From: Aldehydirespirator sp965205155
GTDB lineage: Bacteria; Actinomycetota; Acidimicrobiia; Acidimicrobiales; Aldehydirespiratoraceae
NCBI GenBank assembly: GCA_965205155.1
Contig: OZ242033.1
Span: forward strand, 1 to 64,000
Direction of reading: 5' to 3'
DNA length: 64,000 bases
Part shown: positions 7,997 to 17,221 of the stretch, one piece after another
Position numbering within the stretch: the first letter of the stretch is position 1
How the letters are laid out: each line of letters begins with the position of its first letter
Made by a program: the position numbers and the translations under genes
Notes under the pieces: generated by a model
Seen by the model: the letters and a program-made list of their open reading frames with translations, nothing else
What the model was told of the DNA's origin: nothing
Database searches by the model: none

Positions 7997-9720
7997 TGTC
8001 CCGTCGCTCCTATGCGGTCCATGGCGGGCAGTGTCACGATCTCGACCGAGCCGATGCCCATGTCGATATCGAGGCGCAGCTCACTCTCGGGGTCTCCCCA
8101 TACTGGTGTGGTGACTTGGCGGGCAAGGCCGAGGCCTTCCTCTCTGCCCTCCCAGGGGTAGCCGGAGTAGCGGGCTTCGGCCAGCAGGACCCGGAACACC
8201 TCTCGGAGATCGGTCTCGTCTCCGACGCCTGATCCTTCAGCCACGAGGCGTAACAGGGACTCCCGCTGATGTGGGGGGATCCTGTCCTCCCTGTATCTCT
8301 CGTAGTCGTCCAAGTAGTCCTCGATCGTTCCAATGTCGGCGTCCGAGCCACTGCCGTCCGTGTAGCTGAGCGGCAGTCTCAGTAGGTCTTCGAGCAGTCG
8401 CCGGGAGTACCCCAGGTCCCGCTGCCTGTCGGTCTCGGGGCCGCCATACCACACCCGGATGCTCCCCGCCCCCACGTTGACGTCGGCCGTGGTCTTTATG
8501 TTGTCGGGGACGTAGATGTCCAACTCGCCGACGCTCACGCTGAGGTCCAGGGAGTTGACTGTGCCGTCGGCCTCGAGGTCGCTCAGATCCACGACCATCT
8601 GGCCCACGCCATGGTGGTACTCGTCCTGCAACTCGCTTGCGGTCATGACGTCTACTCGGAGCTTCCCCACCCCCGATCCCCACGGCAGCTCGGCTCCCGC
8701 GAACAGCAGCAGCGGCGCGGAGAGCACAACGCCGAGAAGGATGAGGCCTCGGGCGGACACGAGGTACGCCGACACCAGCAGCCCAACGCCCGTGATGGCC
8801 AGTGCGACGGCGAGGTAGACCCCGATGTCCACCTCAACTGCGTCGAGTCGATCCAACACCATCGAGCCGCCGGTGTACACCAGCAGGACTGCGACGGTGA
8901 GATAGCCGATCATCGTGCGCCCGCGCCTTCGCACCGGCACGACAGGGGACGGCACCGGTCCGGCCGGCGAGGCGGCTGCCCACCCCGGCCCGCCCGCCGC
9001 CGCCGTGGAGGGATGAGGCGCTGGGGGTGAGGGCGCCGACGGCGGCGGCGACGGGGCCGGAGTGGGCTTGGACCGTCCGGTGGGTCCGGGCCAGAGCACC
9101 AGGGCCACACCGGCGGCAATGAGGATGAGGGCAAGATAGGGAGCCATCGTCCACACATTGATGAACGTCGCGAACAGCTCGCCGCTGAGACTGGCGGTTA
9201 TGAGCAGACCGATGCCGATCAGCACGACCGCCATCAGGCTGCGGAAGCGACGGGGTGAGTCGCTCCCCAGAGCTTTGGCGATGACACTGGGCGAGTCCTC
9301 CTGGGGCAGGGCCAGCCAGCCGATCAGGTACAGGAACGGGCCGGCGCCGCCCAGGAAGGTCAGCACGATGAAGGCGATCCTCACGATCACCGAGTCGATC
9401 CCGAAATAGGCGCCGATGCCCCCCGCGACTCCGGCGATCACCTTGTCGGTGGAGCTGCGGCAGAGCTTGCGGTCCCGGGTTGTGTCGCCCTCGCTCGACT
9501 CGCCGGCACCGGGACGTTGCTCCCCAGCCACGGCGTCGCCCTCGCTCGACTCGCCGGCACCGGGACGTTGCTCCCCAGCCACGGCGTCGCCCTCGCTCGA
9601 CTCGCCGGCACCGGGACGTTGCTCCCCAGCCACGGCGTCGCCCTCGCTCGACTCGCCGGCACCGGGACGTTGCTCTTCGGCCATGGCGTCCAGTGTGTGC
9701 CCCGACGTGGAGCCGGCCAA
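7993..9720 (-). CDS. PspC-domain, LiaF-like membrane protein with N-terminal 17-residue repeats
   Basis: 575 residues from TTG at 9720 (AGGGAG 8 nt upstream); ATG at 9684 is an alternative. Residues about 15-80 are four copies of a 17-residue acidic unit (EQRPGAGESSEGDAVAG). A PspC domain follows at about 85-150 (DKVIAGVAGGIGAYFGID, then AFIVLTFLGGAGPFLYLIGWLALPQ). Four further transmembrane helices lie between 160 and 335. The C-terminal half has a beta-solenoid-like LiaF/toastrack pattern (ADGTVNSLDLSVSVGELDIYVPDN). Such proteins restrain a cognate kinase until the envelope is damaged. It is divergent from a kinase that carries its own PspC domain, so this is a LiaF partner in a LiaFSR-like system. 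The C-terminal 130 residues are not recognised. Confidence 0.8.
   Translation of the reverse strand: MAGSTSGHTLDAMAEEQRPGAGESSEGDAVAGEQRPGAGESSEGDAVAGEQRPGAGESSEGDAVAGEQRPGAGESSEGDTTRDRKLCRSSTDKVIAGVAGGIGAYFGIDSVIVRIAFIVLTFLGGAGPFLYLIGWLALPQEDSPSVIAKALGSDSPRRFRSLMAVVLIGIGLLITASLSGELFATFINVWTMAPYLALILIAAGVALVLWPGPTGRSKPTPAPSPPPSAPSPPAPHPSTAAAGGPGWAAASPAGPVPSPVVPVRRRGRTMIGYLTVAVLLVYTGGSMVLDRLDAVEVDIGVYLAVALAITGVGLLVSAYLVSARGLILLGVVLSAPLLLFAGAELPWGSGVGKLRVDVMTASELQDEYHHGVGQMVVDLSDLEADGTVNSLDLSVSVGELDIYVPDNIKTTADVNVGAGSIRVWYGGPETDRQRDLGYSRRLLEDLLRLPLSYTDGSGSDADIGTIEDYLDDYERYREDRIPPHQRESLLRLVAEGSGVGDETDLREVFRVLLAEARYSGYPWEGREEGLGLARQVTTPVWGDPESELRLDIDMGIGSVEIVTLPAMDRIGATGQ
9490..9693. repeat. 51-bp VNTR, four tandem copies
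   Basis: Units start at 9490, 9541, 9592 and 9643. The first three are identical; the fourth diverges in its last third. The unit length is a multiple of 3, so copy-number change keeps the PspC protein in frame and only alters its cytosolic N-terminal tail by 17 residues per unit. Confidence 0.95.
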
Positions 9721-9813
9721 TAGGGAATCTCCCTGAACTCTCCCCTAGGGCCGCTGCCGACATAGGGGTTCGTCCGGGTGCCGGTCCGGGGCCCTGCGTG
9801 CCATCATCTCTGC

Positions 9814-10977
9814 ATGGCGCCGACCCGGGCCGGCTGGCCTGTCAGATCTCGCACCGATCGAATGATCGCGGGCGTGTGCGGCGGTGTCGGGGCGCGCCTC
9901 GGCATCGACGCCACCATCGTGAGGATTGCCTTCGTGGCGCTGGCGCTGGCCTGGGTAGGAGTTCCCCTCTACCTGCTGGGATGGGTCCTGCTCCCCCAGG
10001 CCGCCCTCCCCGCGGACAGAGCGCGACCCGCCGACGCTGCGCCTACGCCCCGCATGGCGACCAGACGGGCCGCGGGCATGGCCTTGATCGTGCTCGGAAC
10101 GGTGCTGCTGGTCCGGCACTTGGGCGTGGCCTTGCCCGACACGGTGATCTGGCCGGCCCTGTGTGTGGCTCTCGGACTCGGAATCGTCGTCTGGAGGGCA
10201 CAGCCCTCGGCCGGCATAGACCGGGCGGCCGCGGTGCGGATAGCGGCGGGCACGATCCTGCTAGCGCTGGGGATCGGCGTGATCGCCGCGGCCAACCTGT
10301 CGCTGTCGGCCGTGCGCGACGGGCTGCTGTCGGGCGGGCTGGTGGTGGGCGGGCTGGCGCTGATCCTGGGGCCGTGGGTGGCCGTGCTGCTGCGGGACCG
10401 GCGCGAGGAGCGGCAGCGACGGATCCGGGCCGACGAGCGGGCCGAGGTGGCCGCCCACCTGCACGACTCGGTGCTCCAGACCCTGGCCCTCATGCAGCGA
10501 TCGGATGACCCGGCTCGCATGACCGCGCTGGCCCGGCGCCAGGAGCGAGAGTTGCGCGGCTGGCTCTACGGCGATGCCGCCGAACCGGGTACGGCCACGG
10601 TCAGAGCGGCCATCGAGCGCCTGGCCGGTGTGGTGGAGGAGCGCCACGGCTCGGTCATCGAGGTTGTGTCGGTGGGAGACGCGCCCCTGGACGCCGCCAC
10701 GGAATCGCTGGTGGCCGCGGCAGGCGAGGCGATGACCAACGCAGCCCGGTGGTCGGGCTGTCCGACCGTCTCTGTCTATGTCGAGGCAAGCCCGCAGGCG
10801 GTGGAGATATTCGTGCGCGACCGGGGCGTGGGCTTCGATCCCAACGCGGTCAACGGCGATCGTCACGGCATACGCGACTCGATCCGGGGCCGGCTTGATC
10901 GGGTGGGCGGGAGCTGCGAGATCATCAGCTCGAAGGGCCAGGGCACCGAGGTGCGCCTGCACCTGGCCCGGACCTGA
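9814..10977 (+). CDS. PspC-domain sensor histidine kinase (LiaS-like)
   Basis: ATG at 9814 is preferred; a GTG at 9778 is in frame. A PspC domain (DRMIAGVCGGVGARLGID) opens the protein, followed by about four transmembrane helices up to residue 190. The HisKA_3 dimerisation box AHLHDSVLQTLALMQRS at about 212 carries the phosphoacceptor His. The ATPase domain shows the N-box GEAMTNAARWSG and G1 DRGVGFDP, ending GTEVRLHL. It should phosphorylate the LuxR-type regulator that begins 21 bp downstream. It is divergent from the LiaF-like gene across about 90 bp, so shared autoregulated promoters are likely. A kinase fused to PspC is an actinobacterial variant of the Lia/Psp envelope-stress theme. 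Confidence 0.88.
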   Translation: MAPTRAGWPVRSRTDRMIAGVCGGVGARLGIDATIVRIAFVALALAWVGVPLYLLGWVLLPQAALPADRARPADAAPTPRMATRRAAGMALIVLGTVLLVRHLGVALPDTVIWPALCVALGLGIVVWRAQPSAGIDRAAAVRIAAGTILLALGIGVIAAANLSLSAVRDGLLSGGLVVGGLALILGPWVAVLLRDRREERQRRIRADERAEVAAHLHDSVLQTLALMQRSDDPARMTALARRQERELRGWLYGDAAEPGTATVRAAIERLAGVVEERHGSVIEVVSVGDAPLDAATESLVAAAGEAMTNAARWSGCPTVSVYVEASPQAVEIFVRDRGVGFDPNAVNGDRHGIRDSIRGRLDRVGGSCEIISSKGQGTEVRLHLART

Positions 10978-10998
10978 CCGGGGCTGGGCCTGAGTACC

Positions 10999-11664
10999 GT
11001 GGTGGTCATGGCGGCTGCTCCTCCCCGGGTGGTGATCGTCGACGACCACCGGCTGTTCCGCAGCGGCGTGCGGGCCGAGATCGGTGACCGGGTGGCCGTG
11101 GTGGCCGAGGCCGACGACGTCGGCTCCGCGGTGGAGACAATCGAGCGCTGGAGCCCCGACGTGGTGCTGCTCGACGTGCACCTTCCCTCCGGGTCGGGGC
11201 GCGAGGTGATCGAGTCGGTGACCGCGGCCGGCGTCGAGACCCGGTTCCTTGCCCTGTCGGTGTCCGACGCGGCTGAGGATGTGATTGCGGTGGTCAGGGC
11301 GGGGGCCAGGGGCTACGTCACCAAGTCGATCTCCGGGGACGACCTGGTGGACGCCATCGTCCGGGTGAGGGACGGCGACGCGGTGTTCTCGCCCCGCCTG
11401 GCCGGGTTCGTGCTGGACGCCTTCGCCACCGACTCAGTGGCCGTCGCCGGAGCGGAGCCCGACGAGGACCTCGACCGGCTGACCGCCCGGGAGCGGGAGG
11501 TGCTGCGCCATCTGGCCCGGGGCTACACCTACAAGGAGATCGCCCGCCAGTTGTCGATCTCGATCAAGACGGTGGAGACCCACGCCTCGGCGGTGCTGCG
11601 CAAGCTCCAACTGTCCAACCGCCACGAGTTGAGCCGCTGGGCCGCCGCCCGCCGCATCTGGTGA
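10999..11664 (+). CDS. LuxR/NarL-family response regulator
   Basis: 221 residues. The receiver domain has VVIVDDHRLFRSGV, the phosphoacceptor Asp in VVLLDVHLPSGSG, and Lys in YVTKSISGDDL. The HTH is LTAREREVLRHLARGYTYKEIARQLSISIKTVETHASAVLRKL. The start is GTG at 10999 or ATG at 11008. It follows the PspC histidine kinase and is the DNA-binding output of that pair. Likely targets are the two divergent promoters at 9720-9814. Confidence 0.92.
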   Translation: MVVMAAAPPRVVIVDDHRLFRSGVRAEIGDRVAVVAEADDVGSAVETIERWSPDVVLLDVHLPSGSGREVIESVTAAGVETRFLALSVSDAAEDVIAVVRAGARGYVTKSISGDDLVDAIVRVRDGDAVFSPRLAGFVLDAFATDSVAVAGAEPDEDLDRLTAREREVLRHLARGYTYKEIARQLSISIKTVETHASAVLRKLQLSNRHELSRWAAARRIW

Positions 11665-11706
11665 GCGGCTCGGCGGATAGGTGACCATCTCGCGGCGCGG
11701 CTGACT

Positions 11707-11757
11707 CGTTCTTGACGTAGTTGTGCCGCTATGAGGCGAACAACTACGTCAAGAACG
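11707..11757. repeat. Long perfect hairpin element, copy 1 (18-bp arms)
   Basis: Arms CGTTCTTGACGTAGTTGT (11707-11724) and its exact complement (11740-11757) enclose a 15-nt spacer. No T tract follows. The same arms and a reverse-complement version of the spacer recur at 44644-44710, so this is a dispersed element in opposite orientations rather than a simple terminator. Confidence 0.93.
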
Positions 11758-11793
11758 AAGCATGGGCATGTTCCGGCGAACCGGGGCCTCCAG

Positions 11794-11799
11794 TAGGTT
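11794..11799 (+). promoter_or_regulatory. Leaderless -10 box TAGGTT
   Basis: TAGGTT lies 8 nt before ATG 11808, with no ribosome-binding site in between. Initiation at or next to the ATG would give a leaderless mRNA. Confidence 0.5.
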
Positions 11800-11807
11800 C
11801 TGCGCTC

Positions 11808-12602
11808 ATGGCACAGCAGGAGACGGCCGCGGCGCGTTGGGCCCGGCAGATGGCCGACTGGGCCATCCCCGATGAGATCCTGGGCTCTGCTCCCCGCCGG
11901 CCCTTCGTGTTGTCGCCGGAGATCTTCGCCGCGCCCGAGCCGGGGACGTTCGAGCGGTCGCTGTCGAACCACCGGGCCGCCGAGGCCTTGAATGACGGGG
12001 GCTCGGTGCTGGATGTCGGCTGCGGGGGCGGGGCTGCGGCCTTCGCGGTGGCGCCGCCCGCCACCGAGGTGATCGGCACCGACCGCCAGACCGACATGCT
12101 CGATCTGCTCGCGGCCACCGCCCGCGAGCGCGGCATCCCGACTCAGGTGCATGCCGGGTCGTGGCCCGAGGTCGCCGACGCGGTGCCGGTCGCCGACGTG
12201 GTCGTGTGCCACAACGTGCTCTACAACGTGACCGACATCCCGCCGTTCGTGGCCGCGCTGAACGACCACGCCCGCCGCCGGGTGGTGATCGAGATCACGC
12301 CCAAGCATCCCCAGGACCGCCGCCGCATGCTGTGGCGTCACTTCTGGAACCTCGAGCGGCCCCACGAGCCCACCGCGGCCACCGCGGTTGAGGCCATCGC
12401 CGAAGCCGGCCTGGACCCCGTCGCCGAGGAGTCGCTCCTGCCCGAGGACCCCCGAGCGGCGGTGCGCCGCGAGTTCGAGGGGCCCCAGTGGTGCCGCAAC
12501 CTGTGCCTGCCACCCGAGCGCGAGCCCGAGGTGACCGCGCTGGTTGCCGATGTCCCCTTCCCGCGCGAGCGGGTCACCATCTGGTGGGACGTCGACCGCT
12601 GA
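11808..12602 (+). CDS. SAM-dependent class I methyltransferase
   Basis: 264 residues from ATG 11808. An in-frame ATG at 11721 lies inside the hairpin repeat and is not used, since a -10 box precedes 11808. VLDVGCGGGAAAFAV at about 66-80 is motif I, TEVIGTDRQTDML is motif II with the acidic ribose ligand, and VPVADVVVCHNVLYNVTD is motif IV. The C-terminal part has no recognised acceptor-binding motif, so substrate is unknown. It converges with an EamA-type exporter gene. Confidence 0.82.
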   Translation: MAQQETAAARWARQMADWAIPDEILGSAPRRPFVLSPEIFAAPEPGTFERSLSNHRAAEALNDGGSVLDVGCGGGAAAFAVAPPATEVIGTDRQTDMLDLLAATARERGIPTQVHAGSWPEVADAVPVADVVVCHNVLYNVTDIPPFVAALNDHARRRVVIEITPKHPQDRRRMLWRHFWNLERPHEPTAATAVEAIAEAGLDPVAEESLLPEDPRAAVRREFEGPQWCRNLCLPPEREPEVTALVADVPFPRERVTIWWDVDR

Positions 12603-12654
12603 GCTCTTGGTCGCCGTGGCGATGACGGTGATGAGGTCGAAGACGAACGCGCGG

Positions 12655-13512
12655 TCAGGTTGCGGTCGAGAACAGGATGATGGCGACTGCGCCCATCGCC
12701 GCGCCCACCCATTGCCAGCGGCGCACGACCTCGTGGTAGATCCGCCAGGCCAGGAACATGGTCGTGACCGGGGCGAAGCCCAGCATGGCCGCCACCACCG
12801 CCACGTTGCCCCGCTGGAAGGCGATGACCAGGGCGATGATGGCGCCGATGTCGATCAGGCCGACCAGCAGGCCGAAGCGCTTCACGTCGCGTGACACCGG
12901 TGCCAGCGGCTGGATCGGTCTGGCGATCAGCGGGATGAGGACAGCCGCGCCCAGCTGGGTCAGGAACGCCGGCATGGCCCCGGCGTCCGGGCTGATCCGA
13001 CCGTAGACCAGGCTCTGCACACCCAACAGCACGCCCACCAGGCACCCCATGCCCAGCGCGGGTCCCGACCACAGCGCCCTGTCGGTCGGCAGGCCGCCCT
13101 CGCTCACGATCAGCAGCACCGCCGGGATGGACAGCACCACTCCGACCAGTTCCGCTCCACCCAGGGCGTCGCCGGTCAACGGGCCAACGACCGCGGGGAT
13201 CACCAGCGACACCAGGCTGAACACGGGAGCGACCACGGCCATCGGGCCCCGCTCCATGGAGAGGTACAGCAGCGGCCGGACGGTCGCCACCAGCACCACC
13301 GCCACCAGTGTCCAGTAGAGGTCCGCCCGGTTGAAGTCCGCGGGCCGGAACACCAGCACGAAGATCCCCGCCACCGTCGCGCCCACGCACGAAGCCAGCC
13401 AGGCGATCGAGACCACCGCGCCCGGATGGTTGATGCGGCGACCGCCGACGCCCCCGAAGAAGTCGCCCATCCCGAGCAGGGCCGCGGCCAGTCCTCCTAG
13501 GAAAACAGGCAA
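12655..13512 (-). CDS. EamA/DMT-family transporter
   Basis: 285 residues forming about ten hydrophobic helices in two repeated halves, each ending in a conserved Pro/Gly helix (APVFSLVSLVIPAVVGPLTGD and GFAPVTTMFLAWRIYHEVVR). This is the 10-TM drug/metabolite transporter architecture, usually exporting amino acids or small metabolites. A hydantoinase-type operon starts 90 bp away on the opposite strand. There is no other clue to substrate. Confidence 0.82.
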   Translation of the reverse strand: MPVFLGGLAAALLGMGDFFGGVGGRRINHPGAVVSIAWLASCVGATVAGIFVLVFRPADFNRADLYWTLVAVVLVATVRPLLYLSMERGPMAVVAPVFSLVSLVIPAVVGPLTGDALGGAELVGVVLSIPAVLLIVSEGGLPTDRALWSGPALGMGCLVGVLLGVQSLVYGRISPDAGAMPAFLTQLGAAVLIPLIARPIQPLAPVSRDVKRFGLLVGLIDIGAIIALVIAFQRGNVAVVAAMLGFAPVTTMFLAWRIYHEVVRRWQWVGAAMGAVAIILFSTAT

Positions 13513-13598
13513 GATTCTCAGGCTAACCCTGCCCTGAGTCCGAGCGGATGGGCCCGCCGTACTCTGGAGGCATCGAGACAGCCACCGGTGCCGGAAGC

Positions 13599-15587
13599 AT
13601 GCAGCCGCCGACGACCCTCGGCGTCGACGTGGGCGGGACGTTCACCGACGTCGCTATGTGGGACGGCAGGGCCATGACGGTCGGGAAGGTGCCGTCCACG
13701 CCCCGCGATCAGAGCGAGGGGGTGATGGCCGGCGCCGGGGCGGCGGTGACGGCGGGTGGCCGCGCCGACCTGCTGCACGGGACCACCGTGGCCACCAATG
13801 CGCTGCTCGAGCGGAGGGGAGCGAAGACGCTGCTGGTCACCGACGCCGGCTTCGAGTCGCTGATCGAGATCGCCCGCCAGGACCGGCCCTCCCTGTACGA
13901 CCCGTTCGCCGACCGGTCTGTCCCCCTGGCAGACCCCGGGATGCGACTGGGCGTCGACCTGGCCGCAGCCGCCCGCGACGGCGGACTCGACGCGGTCGCG
14001 GCCTCGGTCGTCGCCGCCGCCCGCGACCGGGGAGCCGAAGCGGTCGCGCTGTGCCTGATGTACTCCTACGCGAACCCAGGCATCGAGCGGGCGCTGGCCG
14101 ACCGGCTCCGGCGGGTGGCGGGCGTGCCCGTGTCGGCCTCCGCTGAGGTCGTGGCCGAGTTCAGGGAGTACGAGCGGTTCTCGACCGCGGTGCTCAACGC
14201 CTTCCTGTCGCCGGAGGTGTCCCGCTACATGGGCAGCCTGGCCGACCGGGCCGGGCGGGCCGGGTTCATCGACGAGATCTCGGTCATGCGCTCGTCGGGC
14301 GGGCTGGTGTCACTCGGCCACGCGTCGGCGTTCCCGGCGTCGATCCTGCTGTCGGGACCGGCGGGCGGGGTGGTGGCCGCGGCCGCGCTGGGCGAGCTGA
14401 TGGGATGCGACACGCTCATCTCGTTCGATATGGGCGGCACGTCCACCGACGTGTGCCGCATCCGCCGGGGACGCCCCGAGGTGACCTACAACCGCGAGAT
14501 CACCGGTTATGCCTGCCTGATGCCGTCGGTCGCGGTGCACACCGTCGGCGCCGGGGGCGGGTCGGTGGCCTGGGCCGACCGCGGCGGCGCGCTGCGGGTG
14601 GGGCCCCGCTCTGCGGGCGCCGACCCCGGGCCGGCCTGCTACGGCCGGGGCGGGACCGAGCCGACCGTCAGCGACGCCAACGTGGTGCTGGGCCGCCTCG
14701 ATCCGGGGGCCAGGCTGGCCGGAACGGTGGCGCTCCAGCCCGAACTGGCCATGGCCGCCTTCGAACGGCTGGGGTCGGAGCTGTCGCTGGAGCCCGCCGA
14801 GACGGCGCTGGGGGCAGTGGCGGTGGTGGAGTCGCACATGACCCATGCGGTGCGGGCCGTGTCGGTCGAGCAGGGCACCGACCCCCGCGACGCGGCCCTC
14901 ATGGCGTTCGGGGGCGCGGGCGGTCTGCACGCCAGCGCTCTGGCCCGGGCCCTGGAGATGGACGGTGTGATCGTCCCGCCCTACGCCGGCGTGTTCTCGG
15001 CCTTCGGCCTGCTGCTGAGCCCTCCCAGAGCCGACGCCGCCCAGACCGTCAATGTCACCGCCGCGGACCGCGACCGGCTGCCGGCCGCAGCCCGGAGCCT
15101 GCTGGTCGAGGCCCGCGGCCGGATCGAGGCCGACAGCGGCCAGGCGGCCGCGACCGCAGCTTCGATCATGGACATGCGCTATGTGGGCCAGGCCCATGAG
15201 ACCTCGGTGCCGTACACCGAGGGCGAGCCGTGGGAGGGGCTGTGCGAGAGGTTCCACCAGTTGCACGCCCAGCGCAACGGCTTCTCCAGGCCGCAGGATC
15301 CGGTCGAGGCGGTAACGGCGCGAGCCGAGGCGGTCGGGTCGGCCGCGCTGCGCTGGGCCGATCTGCCCCCGTTCGAGCCCGAGCCCGACGATCCGAGACG
15401 GGGGGCGCGGTCCGTGATCGGCCCGACCGGGGCCGCGGAGGCCCAGGTGTGGTGGCGCCCGGCGCTGCCGGTGGGAGCCGAGGTGGTCGGCCCGGCCATC
15501 ATCGCCGAAGGCGAGTGCACCACGTATGTGGCCACAGGTGAGCGGGCCACCGTCCATGAGACCGGCGCGCTGAGGATCGAGTGGTGA
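13599..15587 (+). CDS. hyuA: Hydantoinase A / 5-oxoprolinase-type ATPase subunit
   Basis: About 662 residues. LGVDVGGTFTDVAMWDG near the start and ISFDMGGTSTDVCRI at about 270 are the two phosphate-binding motifs of the acetate-kinase-like fold. MAFGGAGGLHASALA in the last third is the hydantoinase A signature. ATG 13599 places the first motif at residue 8; ATG 13548 is in frame and would add 17 residues. With the B subunit 73 bp downstream it should hydrolyse an imide or lactam ring (N-methylhydantoin, 5-oxoproline, or acetophenone/acetone-carboxylase-like substrate) with ATP. The exact substrate cannot be told. Length and motifs are complete. Confidence 0.9.
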   Translation: MQPPTTLGVDVGGTFTDVAMWDGRAMTVGKVPSTPRDQSEGVMAGAGAAVTAGGRADLLHGTTVATNALLERRGAKTLLVTDAGFESLIEIARQDRPSLYDPFADRSVPLADPGMRLGVDLAAAARDGGLDAVAASVVAAARDRGAEAVALCLMYSYANPGIERALADRLRRVAGVPVSASAEVVAEFREYERFSTAVLNAFLSPEVSRYMGSLADRAGRAGFIDEISVMRSSGGLVSLGHASAFPASILLSGPAGGVVAAAALGELMGCDTLISFDMGGTSTDVCRIRRGRPEVTYNREITGYACLMPSVAVHTVGAGGGSVAWADRGGALRVGPRSAGADPGPACYGRGGTEPTVSDANVVLGRLDPGARLAGTVALQPELAMAAFERLGSELSLEPAETALGAVAVVESHMTHAVRAVSVEQGTDPRDAALMAFGGAGGLHASALARALEMDGVIVPPYAGVFSAFGLLLSPPRADAAQTVNVTAADRDRLPAAARSLLVEARGRIEADSGQAAATAASIMDMRYVGQAHETSVPYTEGEPWEGLCERFHQLHAQRNGFSRPQDPVEAVTARAEAVGSAALRWADLPPFEPEPDDPRRGARSVIGPTGAAEAQVWWRPALPVGAEVVGPAIIAEGECTTYVATGERATVHETGALRIEW

Positions 15588-15596
15588 CCCATACAG

Positions 15597-15644
15597 GAAT
15601 TGGCAGCGCTCGACGCCGTTTTCGGCACTCCCAGCTGCCAATTC
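15597..15644. repeat. Inverted repeat between hyuA and hyuB
   Basis: GAATTGGCAGC and GCTGCCAATTC, 11-bp perfect arms with a 26-nt spacer that itself contains the mini-hairpin GCCGTTTTCGGC. It lies in the 73-bp hyuA-hyuB gap and could tune relative expression of the two subunits. Confidence 0.8.
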
Positions 15645-15660
15645 GCGAAGAGGTGGGCAG

Positions 15661-17208
15661 ATGGGCTTGAACGCGATCGACCTGGAGGTGGCCCGGCACC
15701 GTTTCACGGCCGCGGCCGATGAGATGGGCGGGGTGCTGCGCCGCACCGGATACTCGCCCAACATCAAGGAGCGGGCCGACTTCTCGACCGCGTTGTTCGT
15801 TCCCCACGGTGAGTTGCTGGCCCAGGCCGAGCACATCCCGGTGCATCTGGGCTCGATGCCGGCGTCGGTGCAGGCCGTGATCGACGCCTTCGGCGGCAGT
15901 CTGGAGCTCGACGCCCAGTACGCGGTGAACGACCCCTACCACGGCGGCACCCACCTCAACGACTTGACCATCGTGCGGCCGGTCGCCTACGGCGGCGACC
16001 TCGCCGGCTGGGTGGCCAACCGGGCCCACCACTCCGACGTGGGCGGCGACGCGCCCGGATCGATGCCGGCCGATGCCACCCGGCTCGATCAGGAGGGCCA
16101 CGTCGTGTCGCCGATGCTGGCTGCCCGGGCCGGCCGGTGGGTGCCGGAGTTCCTCGACCCGTTCCTGGAGGCGACCCGCACTCCCGACGAGCGCCTGGGG
16201 GACCTGTCGGCCCAGTTGGGCGCCAACGAGGTGGGCGCCAGGCGACTGGTCGAACTGGGCCGGGCCTACGGGCCGGGCCGCTACACCGCGATCTGCGACG
16301 GCCTGCTCGACTACGGGGAGCGCCGGATGCGGGCCGCCATCGCGGAGTTGCCCGACGGCGACTACGACTTCGAGGACTATGTGGAGGGTCCGGACGGGCT
16401 GCACGCCATCGCGGTGAGGGTCACCATCGACGGATCGGACCTTCACGCCGACTTCGCGGGGTCGGCGCCCCAGGTGGAGGCCAACTTCAACTCGGTCGAG
16501 GCGGTGGCGGTGTCGTGCCTCTACTACGCGGTGCGGGTGGCCACCGACCCGTCCATTCCCGCCAACGGCGGCTGCTACCGGTCCATCACCATGTCGTCGC
16601 CGGCGGGCTCTCTCGTCAGCGCCGAGCCGCCCGCGGCGGTGGCCGCCGGCAACGTGGAGACCTCCCAGCGCATCGCCGACGCGCTGCTGGGGGCGCTGGC
16701 GCAGGCGGCGCCGGAGGCGGTGCCGGCCGCATCGCAGGGGACCATGAACAATGTGCTGGCCGGATCGGACGACTTCGCTTACTACGAGACGGTCGGCGGC
16801 GGCCAGGGTGGGCGCTGCGGCCGGGCCGGCCAGTCGGGCATCCACACCGGCATGACCAACACCAGGAACACCCCGATCGAGAGCCTGGTCCAGCACTACC
16901 CGCTGCGCATCACCGCCTACGGGCTGCGCTCGGGCAGCGGCGGCGAGGGCCGCTTCGGCGGCGGTGAGGGCATCGTGCGGGAGATGGAGTTCCTTGAGGA
17001 CGCCACCGTGACCCTGATGGGCGAGCGCCGGGTGACCCAGCCCTGGGGCCTGCAGGGCGGTGGCCCGGGAGCAGTGGGCGAGGACTGGCTGATCCGCCGC
17101 TCCGGCACCCGAGAGCTGCTGCCCGGCAAGGTCACCCTAGAAGTCCAAGCCGGCGACCGACTGCGAGTCCTAACCCCCGGCGGAGGCGCCTGGGGCGCAG
17201 CTGAGTAG
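15661..17208 (+). CDS. hyuB: Hydantoinase B / 5-oxoprolinase-type catalytic subunit
   Basis: 515 residues, the usual length. Features are IDLEVARHRFTAAADEMGGVLRRTGYSPNIKERADFS at the start, NDPYHGGTHLNDLTIVRPV at about 98, HHSDVGGDAPGSMPADA at about 122, and the C-terminal glycine-rich GEGRFGGGEGIVREMEF. ATG 15661 has GAGGTGGG upstream. It pairs with the A subunit directly upstream to form the ring-opening enzyme. A hairpin sits in the gap between them. Confidence 0.9.
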   Translation: MGLNAIDLEVARHRFTAAADEMGGVLRRTGYSPNIKERADFSTALFVPHGELLAQAEHIPVHLGSMPASVQAVIDAFGGSLELDAQYAVNDPYHGGTHLNDLTIVRPVAYGGDLAGWVANRAHHSDVGGDAPGSMPADATRLDQEGHVVSPMLAARAGRWVPEFLDPFLEATRTPDERLGDLSAQLGANEVGARRLVELGRAYGPGRYTAICDGLLDYGERRMRAAIAELPDGDYDFEDYVEGPDGLHAIAVRVTIDGSDLHADFAGSAPQVEANFNSVEAVAVSCLYYAVRVATDPSIPANGGCYRSITMSSPAGSLVSAEPPAAVAAGNVETSQRIADALLGALAQAAPEAVPAASQGTMNNVLAGSDDFAYYETVGGGQGGRCGRAGQSGIHTGMTNTRNTPIESLVQHYPLRITAYGLRSGSGGEGRFGGGEGIVREMEFLEDATVTLMGERRVTQPWGLQGGGPGAVGEDWLIRRSGTRELLPGKVTLEVQAGDRLRVLTPGGGAWGAAE

Positions 17209-17221
17209 GGGTCGCTCTGGG

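Noticed and set aside
11707..11757. Ordinary intrinsic terminator
   Set aside because: No T tract, very long arms, and a second copy in opposite orientation elsewhere.
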